From Paenibacillus lignilyticus (GTDB lineage Bacteria > Bacillota > Bacilli > Paenibacillales > Paenibacillaceae): 64,000 nt of DNA. Position numbers and translations under genes: made by a program. Numbering within the stretch: position 1 is the first letter of the stretch; every line of letters begins with the position of its first letter. The DNA is taken from NCBI RefSeq assembly GCF_017942085.1, contig NZ_JAGKSP010000011.1, forward strand, positions 124,001-188,000, given 5' to 3'. This document shows positions 53,075-61,049 of the stretch, in pieces. The notes under the pieces were generated by a model. The model was not told the DNA's origin, did no database searches, and saw only the letters and a program-made list of their open reading frames with translations.

Positions 53075-54061
53075 TTACTTCCTCCTTTTCAACGGGATTG
53101 TATTGCTTCTGTCCGAATTCGTAGACCAGCGATAATAGAGCACCGTTACCGCGAATACAACAACTGCCATGACAAGCGATGAGGCTCCCGCCATTCCCAT
53201 GTTGAAATCCCAGAAGGCATCCCGGTAAATCCGGAACACGAGCACTTCAGTCTGTCCGTACGGACCACCGTTTGTCATGAACAAGACCTGTTCGTAAATT
53301 TGAATCGCTCCGATCAAGCTGGTGATGACGATGTAGGTTGCGATCGGTTTCAAACCGGGCAGCGTGACATTCATTAATTTGCCCCAGCGGCCGGCACCGT
53401 CGATTTCCGCCGCTTCGTACAATGTCGGGTCCACGGATTGAAGACCGGCAAGCCAGATGAGCGCAGCTCCGCCTACGCCCTTCCATACCGAGTACACCAC
53501 GATCCAGAACACGCCCCAGAATACGGAGTACTGCCAAATAATCGGTTCCTTGCCAATCGATTTCAGAAAGTTATTAATAACGCCGTTATTGGTATCCAGA
53601 AGAATGTTGAAAATTTGAGTCGTTGCAACCGCGGAGGTGACGGCCGGAATGTACCAAACGGAGCGATAGACCCCTTTACCGAACAAGGGCATGTTCATCA
53701 GCAGCGCTGCTCCGAACCCGGCCGTTAAGGTCACTACCGTCACCAAGCCGCCCATCCATATCGATCTCCAGAGCGCATTGTAATACAGCGGATCTTGGAA
53801 GAAACGAATGTAGTTATCGATGCCAACGAACTTCGGACTGCCGGCAATGCCGATCCATTCAAAGAATCCAAGCAAGAAGCCGAATAGAATCGGAAAACCC
53901 GACAGCACAAGCCACCACAATATCATTGGCCCTAAAATAACCGTGGCAATAATCGCATCTCGGTGTTTCTTGGTGAATTTCTTCAGCGCTGACTGACTGC
54001 TCACATTTACGCTGTTTTGCAGCGAAGCTTGGCCGCTCACAGTTAAACTGCTCTTCTCCAT
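53075..54061 (-). CDS. Carbohydrate ABC permease, MalF type
   Basis: A 328-residue permease: about 30 polar residues, six membrane segments, loop motif LYEAAEIDGAGRW. The ATG at 54061 is nine bases from GGGAGG; a GTG at 54067 is three bases from it and less likely. It is the first clear gene of the cluster D importer. Confidence 0.92.
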   Translation of the reverse strand: MEKSSLTVSGQASLQNSVNVSSQSALKKFTKKHRDAIIATVILGPMILWWLVLSGFPILFGFLLGFFEWIGIAGSPKFVGIDNYIRFFQDPLYYNALWRSIWMGGLVTVVTLTAGFGAALLMNMPLFGKGVYRSVWYIPAVTSAVATTQIFNILLDTNNGVINNFLKSIGKEPIIWQYSVFWGVFWIVVYSVWKGVGGAALIWLAGLQSVDPTLYEAAEIDGAGRWGKLMNVTLPGLKPIATYIVITSLIGAIQIYEQVLFMTNGGPYGQTEVLVFRIYRDAFWDFNMGMAGASSLVMAVVVFAVTVLYYRWSTNSDRSNTIPLKRRK

Positions 54062-54084
54062 ATTCACACGCCTCCCATGTCGCT

Positions 54085-54390
54085 TTATTTGTCTTCTCGT
54101 TTCAAATCACGGTTTACTCGCTGGAATAACTTTTCAAGTGAAATGACTTTGACATGCGCCAAGTCGCGGTGCATCCAGCTTGATATCGCATTCATAATGG
54201 CGGAACAGTCTTCCGTGGAAGCGCTGTTATACATGCACGACTTCGTTCCATATTCATTAAACATTCGACTGTCATTTTTATCACTTCCATCTTGGATTTG
54301 TTTCAATCCGATCTGCTTTGCTTTATCAATTAACGTGGCATCCACAGCGATCGCATGCTCAATTCCGGCCAGTGATGTCGCGACAGTCAC
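54085..54390 (-). CDS. Small hypothetical protein upstream of the cluster D importer
   Basis: A 101-residue frame that ends 23 bases before the permease start. The product is charged, with three cysteines, and has no signal peptide or membrane segment; the C-terminus (ISLEKLFQRVNRDLKRED) looks helical. The only in-frame start is a GTG lying directly on AGGGGG, which is weak. It may be a real leader gene of the operon or a chance frame; the opposite strand is also open. Confidence 0.35.
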   Translation of the reverse strand: MTVATSLAGIEHAIAVDATLIDKAKQIGLKQIQDGSDKNDSRMFNEYGTKSCMYNSASTEDCSAIMNAISSWMHRDLAHVKVISLEKLFQRVNRDLKREDK

Positions 54391-54430
54391 CCCCTCGTCT
54401 TATTCGTAACATTCCACCTATTAATCACTA

Positions 54431-54447
54431 TAATATAAATTATATTA
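54431..54447. promoter_or_regulatory. AT-rich palindrome upstream of the cluster D importer
   Basis: TAATATAA-A-TTATATTA, a perfect 8+1+8 palindrome, in the region expected to hold the importer promoter. Confidence 0.5.
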
Positions 54448-54477
54448 ATTATATCATTGTAGTCAATTGATTTTTAC

Positions 54478-54526
54478 AAAAAAAAACCGACAGTACTGTG
54501 AATGGTGCATCCACAGCGCTATCGGT
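54478..54526 (-). terminator. Terminator of the first GntR-LacI gene
   Basis: ACCGATAGCGCTGTG with CACAGTACTGTCGGT on the minus strand, then nine T residues. It lies 26 bases beyond the gene. Confidence 0.93.
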
Positions 54527-54551
54527 CCTTCATTTTGAATATTGTGCCCGC

Positions 54552-55730
54552 TTAGTTTAACTGACCTGTTGTTTTGCGAATGACAAGGCTTGGTTGCAGG
54601 TTGATCTTCTTATAGCTTGGCTGTTTGCCTCTATTGTCTATCACTTGCAACAACAAGCGTGCGGCTTCTCTGCCGATTTCTTGCTCGGATTGGTCGATGT
54701 ACGTCAGCAGGCTGAATTCCTCCAGCAGCGGACTCGGGTTATCGAAGGTAATAATCGAGATATCCTCCGGCACGCGCAGCCCGACTTGCTTGGCAATCGA
54801 CAAGATGTGGACGCCAAGCGCACAATTCAGTGCAATGTAAGCCGTCGCCATCCGGTTCTTAATAAACCGGTACAGCGGGTGAGCCTGGTTCAATACCGTT
54901 TGGTTCTCACTTGATGTCGTGAATAGTGTATTTACAATCTCTTGCGAAGCATTGACATGGAAGTCCGTCAGAATCAGTGCCGGGTTAATGAGTGCGCCTT
55001 TCTGCTTAAGCGCTTCGTTATAGCCTTGAATCCGCTCCTCCACCGATACTGTCATAAGCGGAGAGTCCGAGCAGATCGCAATGTTCCGGTGACCCAGACT
55101 CCATAGATGATCAACCGCCAATATCGAAGCTTGGACACTGTCAGAGGATACGACATTCGTTTCTACGCCCGGCAGATGACGATCAATCAGCACGAACGGG
55201 TAGTTCTGCATCTTCAGCGCGATAATTTCTTCGTTGTACACTTCCGCATCCACCGGGAAAATAATCAATCCGTCAACGCTGTTCTTCAGTTCGCGAATGA
55301 CTTCCTTCTCCATCTCCTTGGAGTTGTAGGTGAACATCACTACCACGGAATACTTGCTCGCTTCCAGCATTTCCGTGATCCCATGAAGAAGACGGATCGC
55401 GAAGTAATCGTTGATGAACGGAAAGACCAGGCCAATCTTCGCCCGGTAGCTTGTCCGCTCCGGTACAGCGGCCTCAATAATTGCGCTAGTCGCAATATGC
55501 GTCTCCGGAATGCCTTTGATGAAGCTTCCTCTACCCGGTATGCGATAGATCCAGCCGTCCTTCGCCAGCTCCGCCAATGCATTAACAACCGTGATCCGAC
55601 TGACCTCGAACTGATCCATTAGGTCCTTCTCCGTCGGAATTTTATCATCCTCTACCAGCTTCCTGGTTATAATCAGGTCCTTAAAATAATTTTGAATCTG
55701 AATATATAGAGGCTCTCTATCCTGACTCAT
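54552..55730 (-). CDS. GntR-LacI hybrid transcriptional regulator (AraR-like)
   Basis: A 392-residue protein: GntR winged helix about 8-70 (EKDLMDQFEVSRITVVNALAELAKDGWIYRIPGRGSF) fused to a LacI/periplasmic-binding effector domain (about 90-390, ending with LVIRKTTGQL). It should bind an operator until a sugar releases it. The ATG at 55730 has GGGGGA nine bases upstream. It is transcribed separately from the importer. It has a paralogue at 57150; the AT-rich palindromes are the candidate operators. Confidence 0.93.
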   Translation of the reverse strand: MSQDREPLYIQIQNYFKDLIITRKLVEDDKIPTEKDLMDQFEVSRITVVNALAELAKDGWIYRIPGRGSFIKGIPETHIATSAIIEAAVPERTSYRAKIGLVFPFINDYFAIRLLHGITEMLEASKYSVVVMFTYNSKEMEKEVIRELKNSVDGLIIFPVDAEVYNEEIIALKMQNYPFVLIDRHLPGVETNVVSSDSVQASILAVDHLWSLGHRNIAICSDSPLMTVSVEERIQGYNEALKQKGALINPALILTDFHVNASQEIVNTLFTTSSENQTVLNQAHPLYRFIKNRMATAYIALNCALGVHILSIAKQVGLRVPEDISIITFDNPSPLLEEFSLLTYIDQSEQEIGREAARLLLQVIDNRGKQPSYKKINLQPSLVIRKTTGQLN

Positions 55731-55773
55731 GAGCCAATCCCCCATTATCTATTTATTTCACCGCACGTACCTT

Positions 55774-55789
55774 TATATCAAATATATCA
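55774..55789. promoter_or_regulatory. AT-rich near-palindrome upstream of the first GntR-LacI gene
   Basis: ATATCAAATATATCAT; on the other strand it reads ATATATTTGATAT, close to the site at 45034. The rest of the gap (55790-56050) contains a TATAAT-like box at 55913-55918, a near-palindrome at 55924-55947, and an AGGAGGTGG at 55952 that serves no visible gene. Confidence 0.35.
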
Positions 55790-56050
55790 TAAACATCTTG
55801 GATTATAAAGCAACCTAACATGGTGCACGCAATAAAAATGCTCCCCTGCCCACAACCAAACATTTATGCATTTTATTAGTTATTTTACCTTCTAAGGCGT
55901 TGCTTTAAACAATATAATGATCATGTTAAATCATTTAAATACATGCTTGGCAGGAGGTGGATTACGGAGACCGCAATTAAGGCGTGCAAAGCTCAGCAAC
56001 CGTGTATCATTAGTTCATTCATTTCATAACCAAGAAAGCGGGATGATAAG

Positions 56051-57034
56051 GTGAGAACAAGCAAACTAGGCAGTCTCCTGTTAGCCGTCGCATTGATTAG
56101 CGCTGTATTCGCAACACAGGTATTCGCCGCCCCTCCATCAGATCCAATCAGAGCAGAGCTCAAAGGTAAAATTGCGAACGTCACCGGCGCCGTCGCTAAG
56201 AAGTTCAATGCCAAAGACAATCTGGGCAACAACATGGATACGGCCAAAATCATCGCAAACCCTTATGTATCCGGTCAATTTCTCGCCGTTTATCATACTT
56301 ATACGACCGGCGTAGCGAAACTAAATCTCGCTAAATCAACTGATCTGCTCAATTGGACGTTCATCCGCGCACTCGCTGGCTCATCCGGCAACAACGCTAC
56401 GCAAGGTGCAATTAAAGCCGCATCAGATGGCGGTTTCGTCGTCGCTTGGGAACAGGAACCGAACAATCATTTGAAGGTTGCTTATTACAGCAGCTGGAGC
56501 AATCTGCAGAACGGTATCGCCTCCAAAACCTACAACTGCCCAAGACAGCTGTCCAGTTATGCTGAAGGTACGCCGAATATTTACTCCGCGAGCAGCACGA
56601 GCGTTGATATCGGCTTCCATTACTTCAAGAACGGCGACGTCGATCGCCAAGCGCGGGGCACACTAACGAACTTTAACTCGTGGTCAAGCAGCACGCAACC
56701 GAATATGGATAATGCCCTCTTGTATTGGGGTGTGCTCGGCAACATCGGCGACCGTGACTCGATGGCCTACAAAGGCTATACTTTCGGACTCATGGAAGGC
56801 CAATTTACGAAAAACGACTTCGGCTCTTTCCGTCCTTTTATCTATGACTACGCAACGGGCAACGCGGAGCCGCTTGCTATGACGACGCCGGCAGGATCGA
56901 CAGCCTTCGGCAATCCGTCCTTCACTACCGTCACAATAAACGGGCAAGCTGCCGTCGTTGTCTCGATGATTATTTTCTCAGAAGGCGCGCAAGGCAGCGA
57001 AGGCGGTCAATTGATTTATTATTTCTACCAATAG
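56051..57034 (+). CDS. Secreted protein of unknown function, beta-rich
   Basis: A 327-residue exported protein: signal peptide about 1-26 (ending FAA), then a repetitive beta-rich body with aromatic motifs (YHTYTTGVAKLNLAKSTDL, GGFVVAWEQEPNNHLKVAYY). This pattern, with short blades and Trp/Tyr-rich turns, fits a five-bladed propeller as in GH43-like folds, but I see no certain catalytic triad. The start is a GTG with only a modest upstream purine tract. It is the single plus-strand gene of cluster D and ends in a bidirectional terminator. Confidence 0.65.
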   Translation: MRTSKLGSLLLAVALISAVFATQVFAAPPSDPIRAELKGKIANVTGAVAKKFNAKDNLGNNMDTAKIIANPYVSGQFLAVYHTYTTGVAKLNLAKSTDLLNWTFIRALAGSSGNNATQGAIKAASDGGFVVAWEQEPNNHLKVAYYSSWSNLQNGIASKTYNCPRQLSSYAEGTPNIYSASSTSVDIGFHYFKNGDVDRQARGTLTNFNSWSSSTQPNMDNALLYWGVLGNIGDRDSMAYKGYTFGLMEGQFTKNDFGSFRPFIYDYATGNAEPLAMTTPAGSTAFGNPSFTTVTINGQAAVVVSMIIFSEGAQGSEGGQLIYYFYQ

Positions 57035-57068
57035 CAGTCCGAACGGATTACAATCTCAAAGCAACAAA

Positions 57069-57105
57069 AGAGAAACCCACGGTTTCATTAACCATGGGTT
57101 TCTCT
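57069..57105. terminator. Bidirectional terminator
   Basis: A 16-bp stem (AGAGAAACCCACGGTT with AACCATGGGTTTCTCT, one mismatch) and a 5-base loop, with T-rich flanks on both strands. It serves the converging secreted-protein and GntR-LacI genes. Confidence 0.88.
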
Positions 57106-57149
57106 CTTATATGTCCGATTATTTAATCGTTATCAGATGCAAGCAGCTT

Positions 57150-58346
57150 CTAGCCCTTGACGTACTGAAAGACAGGACCGGTCGACTGACCGACGACCAG
57201 CTTAGGTTCGAGCACGATTTTGTGATACCCTTCCTCATCGCTCGGACGATCCAGCAAATCCGTCAAAATACTAGCGGCGCGGCTGCCGATCTCCTCTTCC
57301 GATTGTGCGATATGCGTATACCATTCCTGGCTGTCGACCTCCGAAGACGGGTCATCGAACGACAGAATCGATAGTTGTCCGGGGACATGCAGCTTCATGC
57401 TGCGGGCAAACCCGGAGATGTAGAGAGCGAGCTTCGCGTTCAACGTAATATACGCGGTTGCTTGACCGTTCTTGAGGCAGCGAGCCAGTGCATGGGCATC
57501 GTCCTTCTGATCATAATCGATCACAAGCTCCGTCAGAATGAGCGCCGGATCAATCATCGCGCCCCTTTGCTTGAGCGCTTCAACATAACCGGCAATCCGC
57601 TCCTCAACCGTAACTGTCGGAAGCGGCGAGTCCGAGCAGATTGCAATATTCCGATGGCCAAGCTCCCATAGATGGGAGACCGCCAATTGCGCTCCCAGCC
57701 TGCTGTCCGAGCAGACGAAATGCGTTTCTACCCCCGGTAAATAGCGATCTATGAGCACGAATGGGAAATGGCTCATTTTGAGCGACAGGATCTCCTCATT
57801 GTACGTCTCGGCATCGATCGGGAAGATGATCAGACCCGCTACATCCTTCTGGAGCAGCTGAACTATCGCTTCTTTCTCGAATTCTTTGGAATGATTCGTT
57901 AAGATGACGGCCAGGTAATAATCGCTGTGTTTCATTATCTTGTTCATTCCCTCAATCAAACGAAGGGCAAAATAGTCATCCAGCGATGGAATGATAAATC
58001 CGATCATTCTTTTGCCGACCGGACGCTCACGTTGCACGATTTCCCGCTTCTCGCGTATTTGCTCCGTTACTACCGGCAGATTCTCAGATGGTGAAGGAGG
58101 TACCTCGGGAACGAAAGGCATATCCTTGCTGACAAAGCTGCCCCTGCCCGGGATCCGATAAATCCAGCCTTCCTTGGCAAGCTGGGTTAATGCATTGGCA
58201 ATTGTGATCCGGCTCACATTGAAATCGACCATCAATTCCTTCTCGGAAGGAATTTTCTCGTCGATCGTCAGCGCTCCGGAACCAATCAGCTTCTTGAAAT
58301 GCTCCTGCACTTGGAGATAAAGCGGCTGTCGCTCTTTCTGCATCAT
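57150..58346 (-). CDS. GntR-LacI hybrid transcriptional regulator (AraR-like)
   Basis: A 398-residue paralogue of the regulator at 54552, with the same GntR winged helix (EKELMVDFNVSRITIANALTQLAKEGWIYRIPGRGSF), a longer Pro/Glu-rich linker, and the LacI-type effector domain. Two ATGs at 58346 and 58343 lie six to nine bases from GGGAG. Because the recognition helices are nearly the same, the two regulators may share operators while sensing different ligands. Confidence 0.93.
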   Translation of the reverse strand: MMQKERQPLYLQVQEHFKKLIGSGALTIDEKIPSEKELMVDFNVSRITIANALTQLAKEGWIYRIPGRGSFVSKDMPFVPEVPPSPSENLPVVTEQIREKREIVQRERPVGKRMIGFIIPSLDDYFALRLIEGMNKIMKHSDYYLAVILTNHSKEFEKEAIVQLLQKDVAGLIIFPIDAETYNEEILSLKMSHFPFVLIDRYLPGVETHFVCSDSRLGAQLAVSHLWELGHRNIAICSDSPLPTVTVEERIAGYVEALKQRGAMIDPALILTELVIDYDQKDDAHALARCLKNGQATAYITLNAKLALYISGFARSMKLHVPGQLSILSFDDPSSEVDSQEWYTHIAQSEEEIGSRAASILTDLLDRPSDEEGYHKIVLEPKLVVGQSTGPVFQYVKG

Positions 58347-58374
58347 CAATTGCTCCCAACCCATAGTTAATAAC

Positions 58375-58393
58375 TTATTTAATATAATAAATA
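58375..58393. promoter_or_regulatory. AT-rich near-palindrome upstream of the second GntR-LacI gene
   Basis: TATTTA and TAAATA arms around an ATATAA centre, 29 bases upstream of the start. A second related sequence (TTGATATATTATAT) is at 58401-58414. Autoregulation is likely. Confidence 0.45.
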
Positions 58394-58426
58394 CAATACT
58401 TTGATATATTATATGTTGTCAACGGA

Positions 58427-60448
58427 TTATTTAGTCGATGAATTAGGTTCAATCGGCAGACCTTTGCTTTCGCGAACCAGCTGAAAATACGTGTCCGGAC
58501 GTACGAAAACAACATCTGTATTCGACAAGTAATGGTCCCTTGCGTTCACGAAATTCTGATAGGAAACCTGCCAAGGATTGGCTTGAATGGCGACGAAAGC
58601 AGGGGATTTGCCATCCCATTTCTTAATCGCCGCCTCGATGCCATTGGTCAGGTCGCCTTCCGTGCTGCCATAAGAGACATTCAACTCTTGACCCGGAAGC
58701 TCATTCTTGTAAACCTCAATCTTGCCTGTGCCAAATTGGGAGGTAAACCCAAGCAGCGAAGGTGCATGCTCAGCGAAACGATTGGCAGCCTCCGGCGTAA
58801 TTTCCCCTTTCACGTAGTTCCAAATGGTCAAGACCCGAAGTCCCGCTCGCGACATATAATCATTGGTGCGAGTGACAAAGTTGTCCAGCCCCTCTCCGTC
58901 CTTCCAGAAGTTCGGGTACGTATAGCCCATTCCCGAAGGACCGGAAATTAACGCATCGTTCGGCGTTGCGGTTTTGTACAAGAAATTGAGGATCCCCGGC
59001 ATCGTATCCACCATTAACGGCGAAACCGTCCAGCCCAGCGGCACCTCACCGCGGTCAGGCGTATCCCAGAATTTCTTGAACGAATGCTCCATATACTGCA
59101 AGTTATCGCCATCGCTCAGGATGAACGACACGTAGATTTTATTTTCCAGCGGCGGTTTCTTCGGCAGTTCAGGTACGGTAATTTCGCGCGAGGTTCCGCT
59201 AAATACGCTTAGATTAGAGGAATAATCGCTCGCGACGGTAGCTAATCCGAAATCGGATGTCTTCTTTACCCCTTCTCCCTCATCCGGCCACCACCCCATA
59301 TAGAGTCCGCTTCCGTAAGGCATATCCGTCAGAAATTTATCCAGCAGCTCGCTTTCCTTCGGCTCTTTCGGATTGAGCCACACGACGGCTGCCGTGAGAT
59401 TCATCGCGTAATCTCTGAGATAAGACTTGAGCGAAGGATCGAGGCCGATGATCACGCGGTGCGTCACTTTAGGCCAATAATTCGACAGCATAAATTCGTA
59501 GACTTCCAGCTTGGATGTGAAATCCCCGCGCAAATCTTCCAGAATAGGCAGGTTGTAAGGATCTCCCGTCAGCTTCTCCACCAGTGCCGGAGGTGCAACA
59601 ATCCCGTCCTTAAGGCCTGCAATCGTCGTTGCCAGATTGACGGTATCCGGCTGGCTGTCATCATAGACCACGATGCCTTTTACTTCCGAGCGATATTTGT
59701 CCAGCAGCTTCCAGTTATCCTTCTCTTCTTTATAGGCAAGTCCGAGCGAAGCCAGCCATGAAGTTCCCGTGCTGCCATTCACATTATCCGTGAACGCGTA
59801 CAAGCGAGGTTGGGTTTTGTTGACCACGCCTTTCAACGAAGTGAATACGAGATTCTCCTCCTTGCGAAGCGCCCAGGAGATGCCGACATCGAATAGTTTC
59901 AAGGTCGATTTGCCCGTCCACTGAACCCGAAACTCAAGTGAATGCCCACCTTCCGGGACGGTAAAAGGAAGCTCGAAGCTTTGAGACGCATTCGGCAGCT
60001 TGAAATCCCAGTTCGATACATCAAGCGACGCGAGAGTCATACCCGCTTCTTGATCGAGCACTTCCAGTTTCGCCACAACCCCATTCTCATTCGCAAAGCT
60101 GTCCACCTGCATGTTCACGATCGCCTTGTTCTCGCCGGCCGGAATGTTCGTTTGATCCGTAATGTCCAGCATCGGAACATTTGGCGCATCGCTGCCTGCA
60201 GCGGCAAGCCAGCCATCTCCATCCGCTTTGCCGGTCTTATGCGCGAACGAGGCATCCTCCGCCTGATAGTAGAAGTTGTCTGTAGTGTACATCAGATCGA
60301 GCGTCGAAGCCGGTTCCTCGAACGTGGGCAATGCTTGCCCCTCCGGCCAATGGACTCCCTCACTCTTCGCAGGCCAGGCAAAATAAGCGGTGACGGCTGC
60401 AGCAGCTACAACAACTAAGGAACCGAGTAGAATAAATCTGCCTTTCAA
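58427..60448 (-). CDS. GxGYxYP-family putative glycosidase, membrane-anchored
   Basis: About 673 residues: an N-terminal hydrophobic segment (about 4-25, anchor or uncleaved signal), a beta-sandwich about 50-190, then the GxGYxYP core with GPSGMGYTYPNFW and DGDNLQYMEHSFKKFW. The start is a TTG at 60448, six bases from GGAGGAGAT; ATGs further upstream would translate a tandem DNA repeat into a His/Thr/Pro-rich extension. It is a diverged paralogue of the protein at 42838; the inserted domains differ. Function presumably a glycosidase of the same substrate group. Confidence 0.83.
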   Translation of the reverse strand: MKGRFILLGSLVVVAAAAVTAYFAWPAKSEGVHWPEGQALPTFEEPASTLDLMYTTDNFYYQAEDASFAHKTGKADGDGWLAAAGSDAPNVPMLDITDQTNIPAGENKAIVNMQVDSFANENGVVAKLEVLDQEAGMTLASLDVSNWDFKLPNASQSFELPFTVPEGGHSLEFRVQWTGKSTLKLFDVGISWALRKEENLVFTSLKGVVNKTQPRLYAFTDNVNGSTGTSWLASLGLAYKEEKDNWKLLDKYRSEVKGIVVYDDSQPDTVNLATTIAGLKDGIVAPPALVEKLTGDPYNLPILEDLRGDFTSKLEVYEFMLSNYWPKVTHRVIIGLDPSLKSYLRDYAMNLTAAVVWLNPKEPKESELLDKFLTDMPYGSGLYMGWWPDEGEGVKKTSDFGLATVASDYSSNLSVFSGTSREITVPELPKKPPLENKIYVSFILSDGDNLQYMEHSFKKFWDTPDRGEVPLGWTVSPLMVDTMPGILNFLYKTATPNDALISGPSGMGYTYPNFWKDGEGLDNFVTRTNDYMSRAGLRVLTIWNYVKGEITPEAANRFAEHAPSLLGFTSQFGTGKIEVYKNELPGQELNVSYGSTEGDLTNGIEAAIKKWDGKSPAFVAIQANPWQVSYQNFVNARDHYLSNTDVVFVRPDTYFQLVRESKGLPIEPNSSTK

Positions 60449-60465
60449 TGGATCTCCTCCTATTG

Positions 60466-60498
60466 GGGTGATGGTTGGGTGATGGTTGGTTGATGGCT
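60466..60498. repeat. Three tandem 11-bp repeats
   Basis: GGGTGATGGTT at 60466 and 60477, and GGTTGATGGCT at 60488. They lie in the leader between the AT-rich site and the ribosome binding site of the GxGYxYP gene. The 11-bp period is close to one helical turn. Confidence 0.75.
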
Positions 60499-60528
60499 GT
60501 TCCCGTGTTGTCAAAGTTCTTAATATTT

Positions 60529-60550
60529 ACTATAATATATATAATAAATA
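60529..60550. promoter_or_regulatory. AT-rich site upstream of the second GxGYxYP gene
   Basis: ACTATAATATATATAATAAATA contains the ATAATATA core of the other sites. The gap upstream (60560-60797) has no gene; it holds C-rich imperfect direct repeats (CCCTCACA at 60639 and 60743). Confidence 0.35.
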
Positions 60551-60797
60551 ATATCTAGGATGAAAAGGTCGTACAGGAGCCTCCCCTGCACCACTCGCCA
60601 TCACCGAGCTGGACTTGCATGCCGCTTGCTGCAACTCACCCTCACAATCCACACTGCCAGAAACTAGCATCTCTCATGCCGGATGCCGTATGCCACGCAA
60701 CGCATTCCGCTAGCCGCTCGCACACTCGCCGCAATCGCATCCCCCTCACAACCCACCTGCCACATGCCAGTACTCGCATTTCTCTCGCCGAAAAAAT

Positions 60798-60982
60798 CTA
60801 ACGAATCGTAGAAGCCTTATTTGGCCGAATATCGAGGCTTTGAAATTCTAACGAATCGTAGAGGTCTTATTGTGGGAGAATCAGCACCAAAACACCTAAA
60901 AAGCATCAAATAAGGCTCGTACGATTCGTTAGAATTTTTTTAGAGCTAATTTCGGGCAAATAAGACCTGTACGATTCGTTAG
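60798..60982. repeat. 185-bp intergenic palindromic element, copy B
   Basis: Four 27-bp units begin at 60798, 60848, 60906 and 60956, with CTAACGAATCGTA at the outer end of each unit and TTATTTGG or near variants at the inner end; the last two are inverted. Its geometry equals copies A and C, and its sequence is close to copy A. It lies 10 bases from the T-run of the flavoprotein terminator. Confidence 0.9.
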
Positions 60983-60991
60983 AGCATCCGC

Positions 60992-61021
60992 AAAAAAAAG
61001 CCGCCGACTAAGCCGGCAGCT
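60992..61021 (-). terminator. Terminator of the flavoprotein gene
   Basis: AGCTGCCG with CGGCGGCT (one G-T pair), then eight T residues on the minus strand, 29 bases past the stop. Confidence 0.9.
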
Positions 61022-61049
61022 TCACATCCTCGAGGTAGGAACAACCGCG

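Noticed and set aside
55952-56010. Possible riboswitch upstream of the secreted unknown (AGGAGGTGG ... AGCAACCG)
   Set aside because: Some words resemble the SAM-I core, but the kink-turn and other conserved blocks are missing, and the gene is not of sulfur metabolism.
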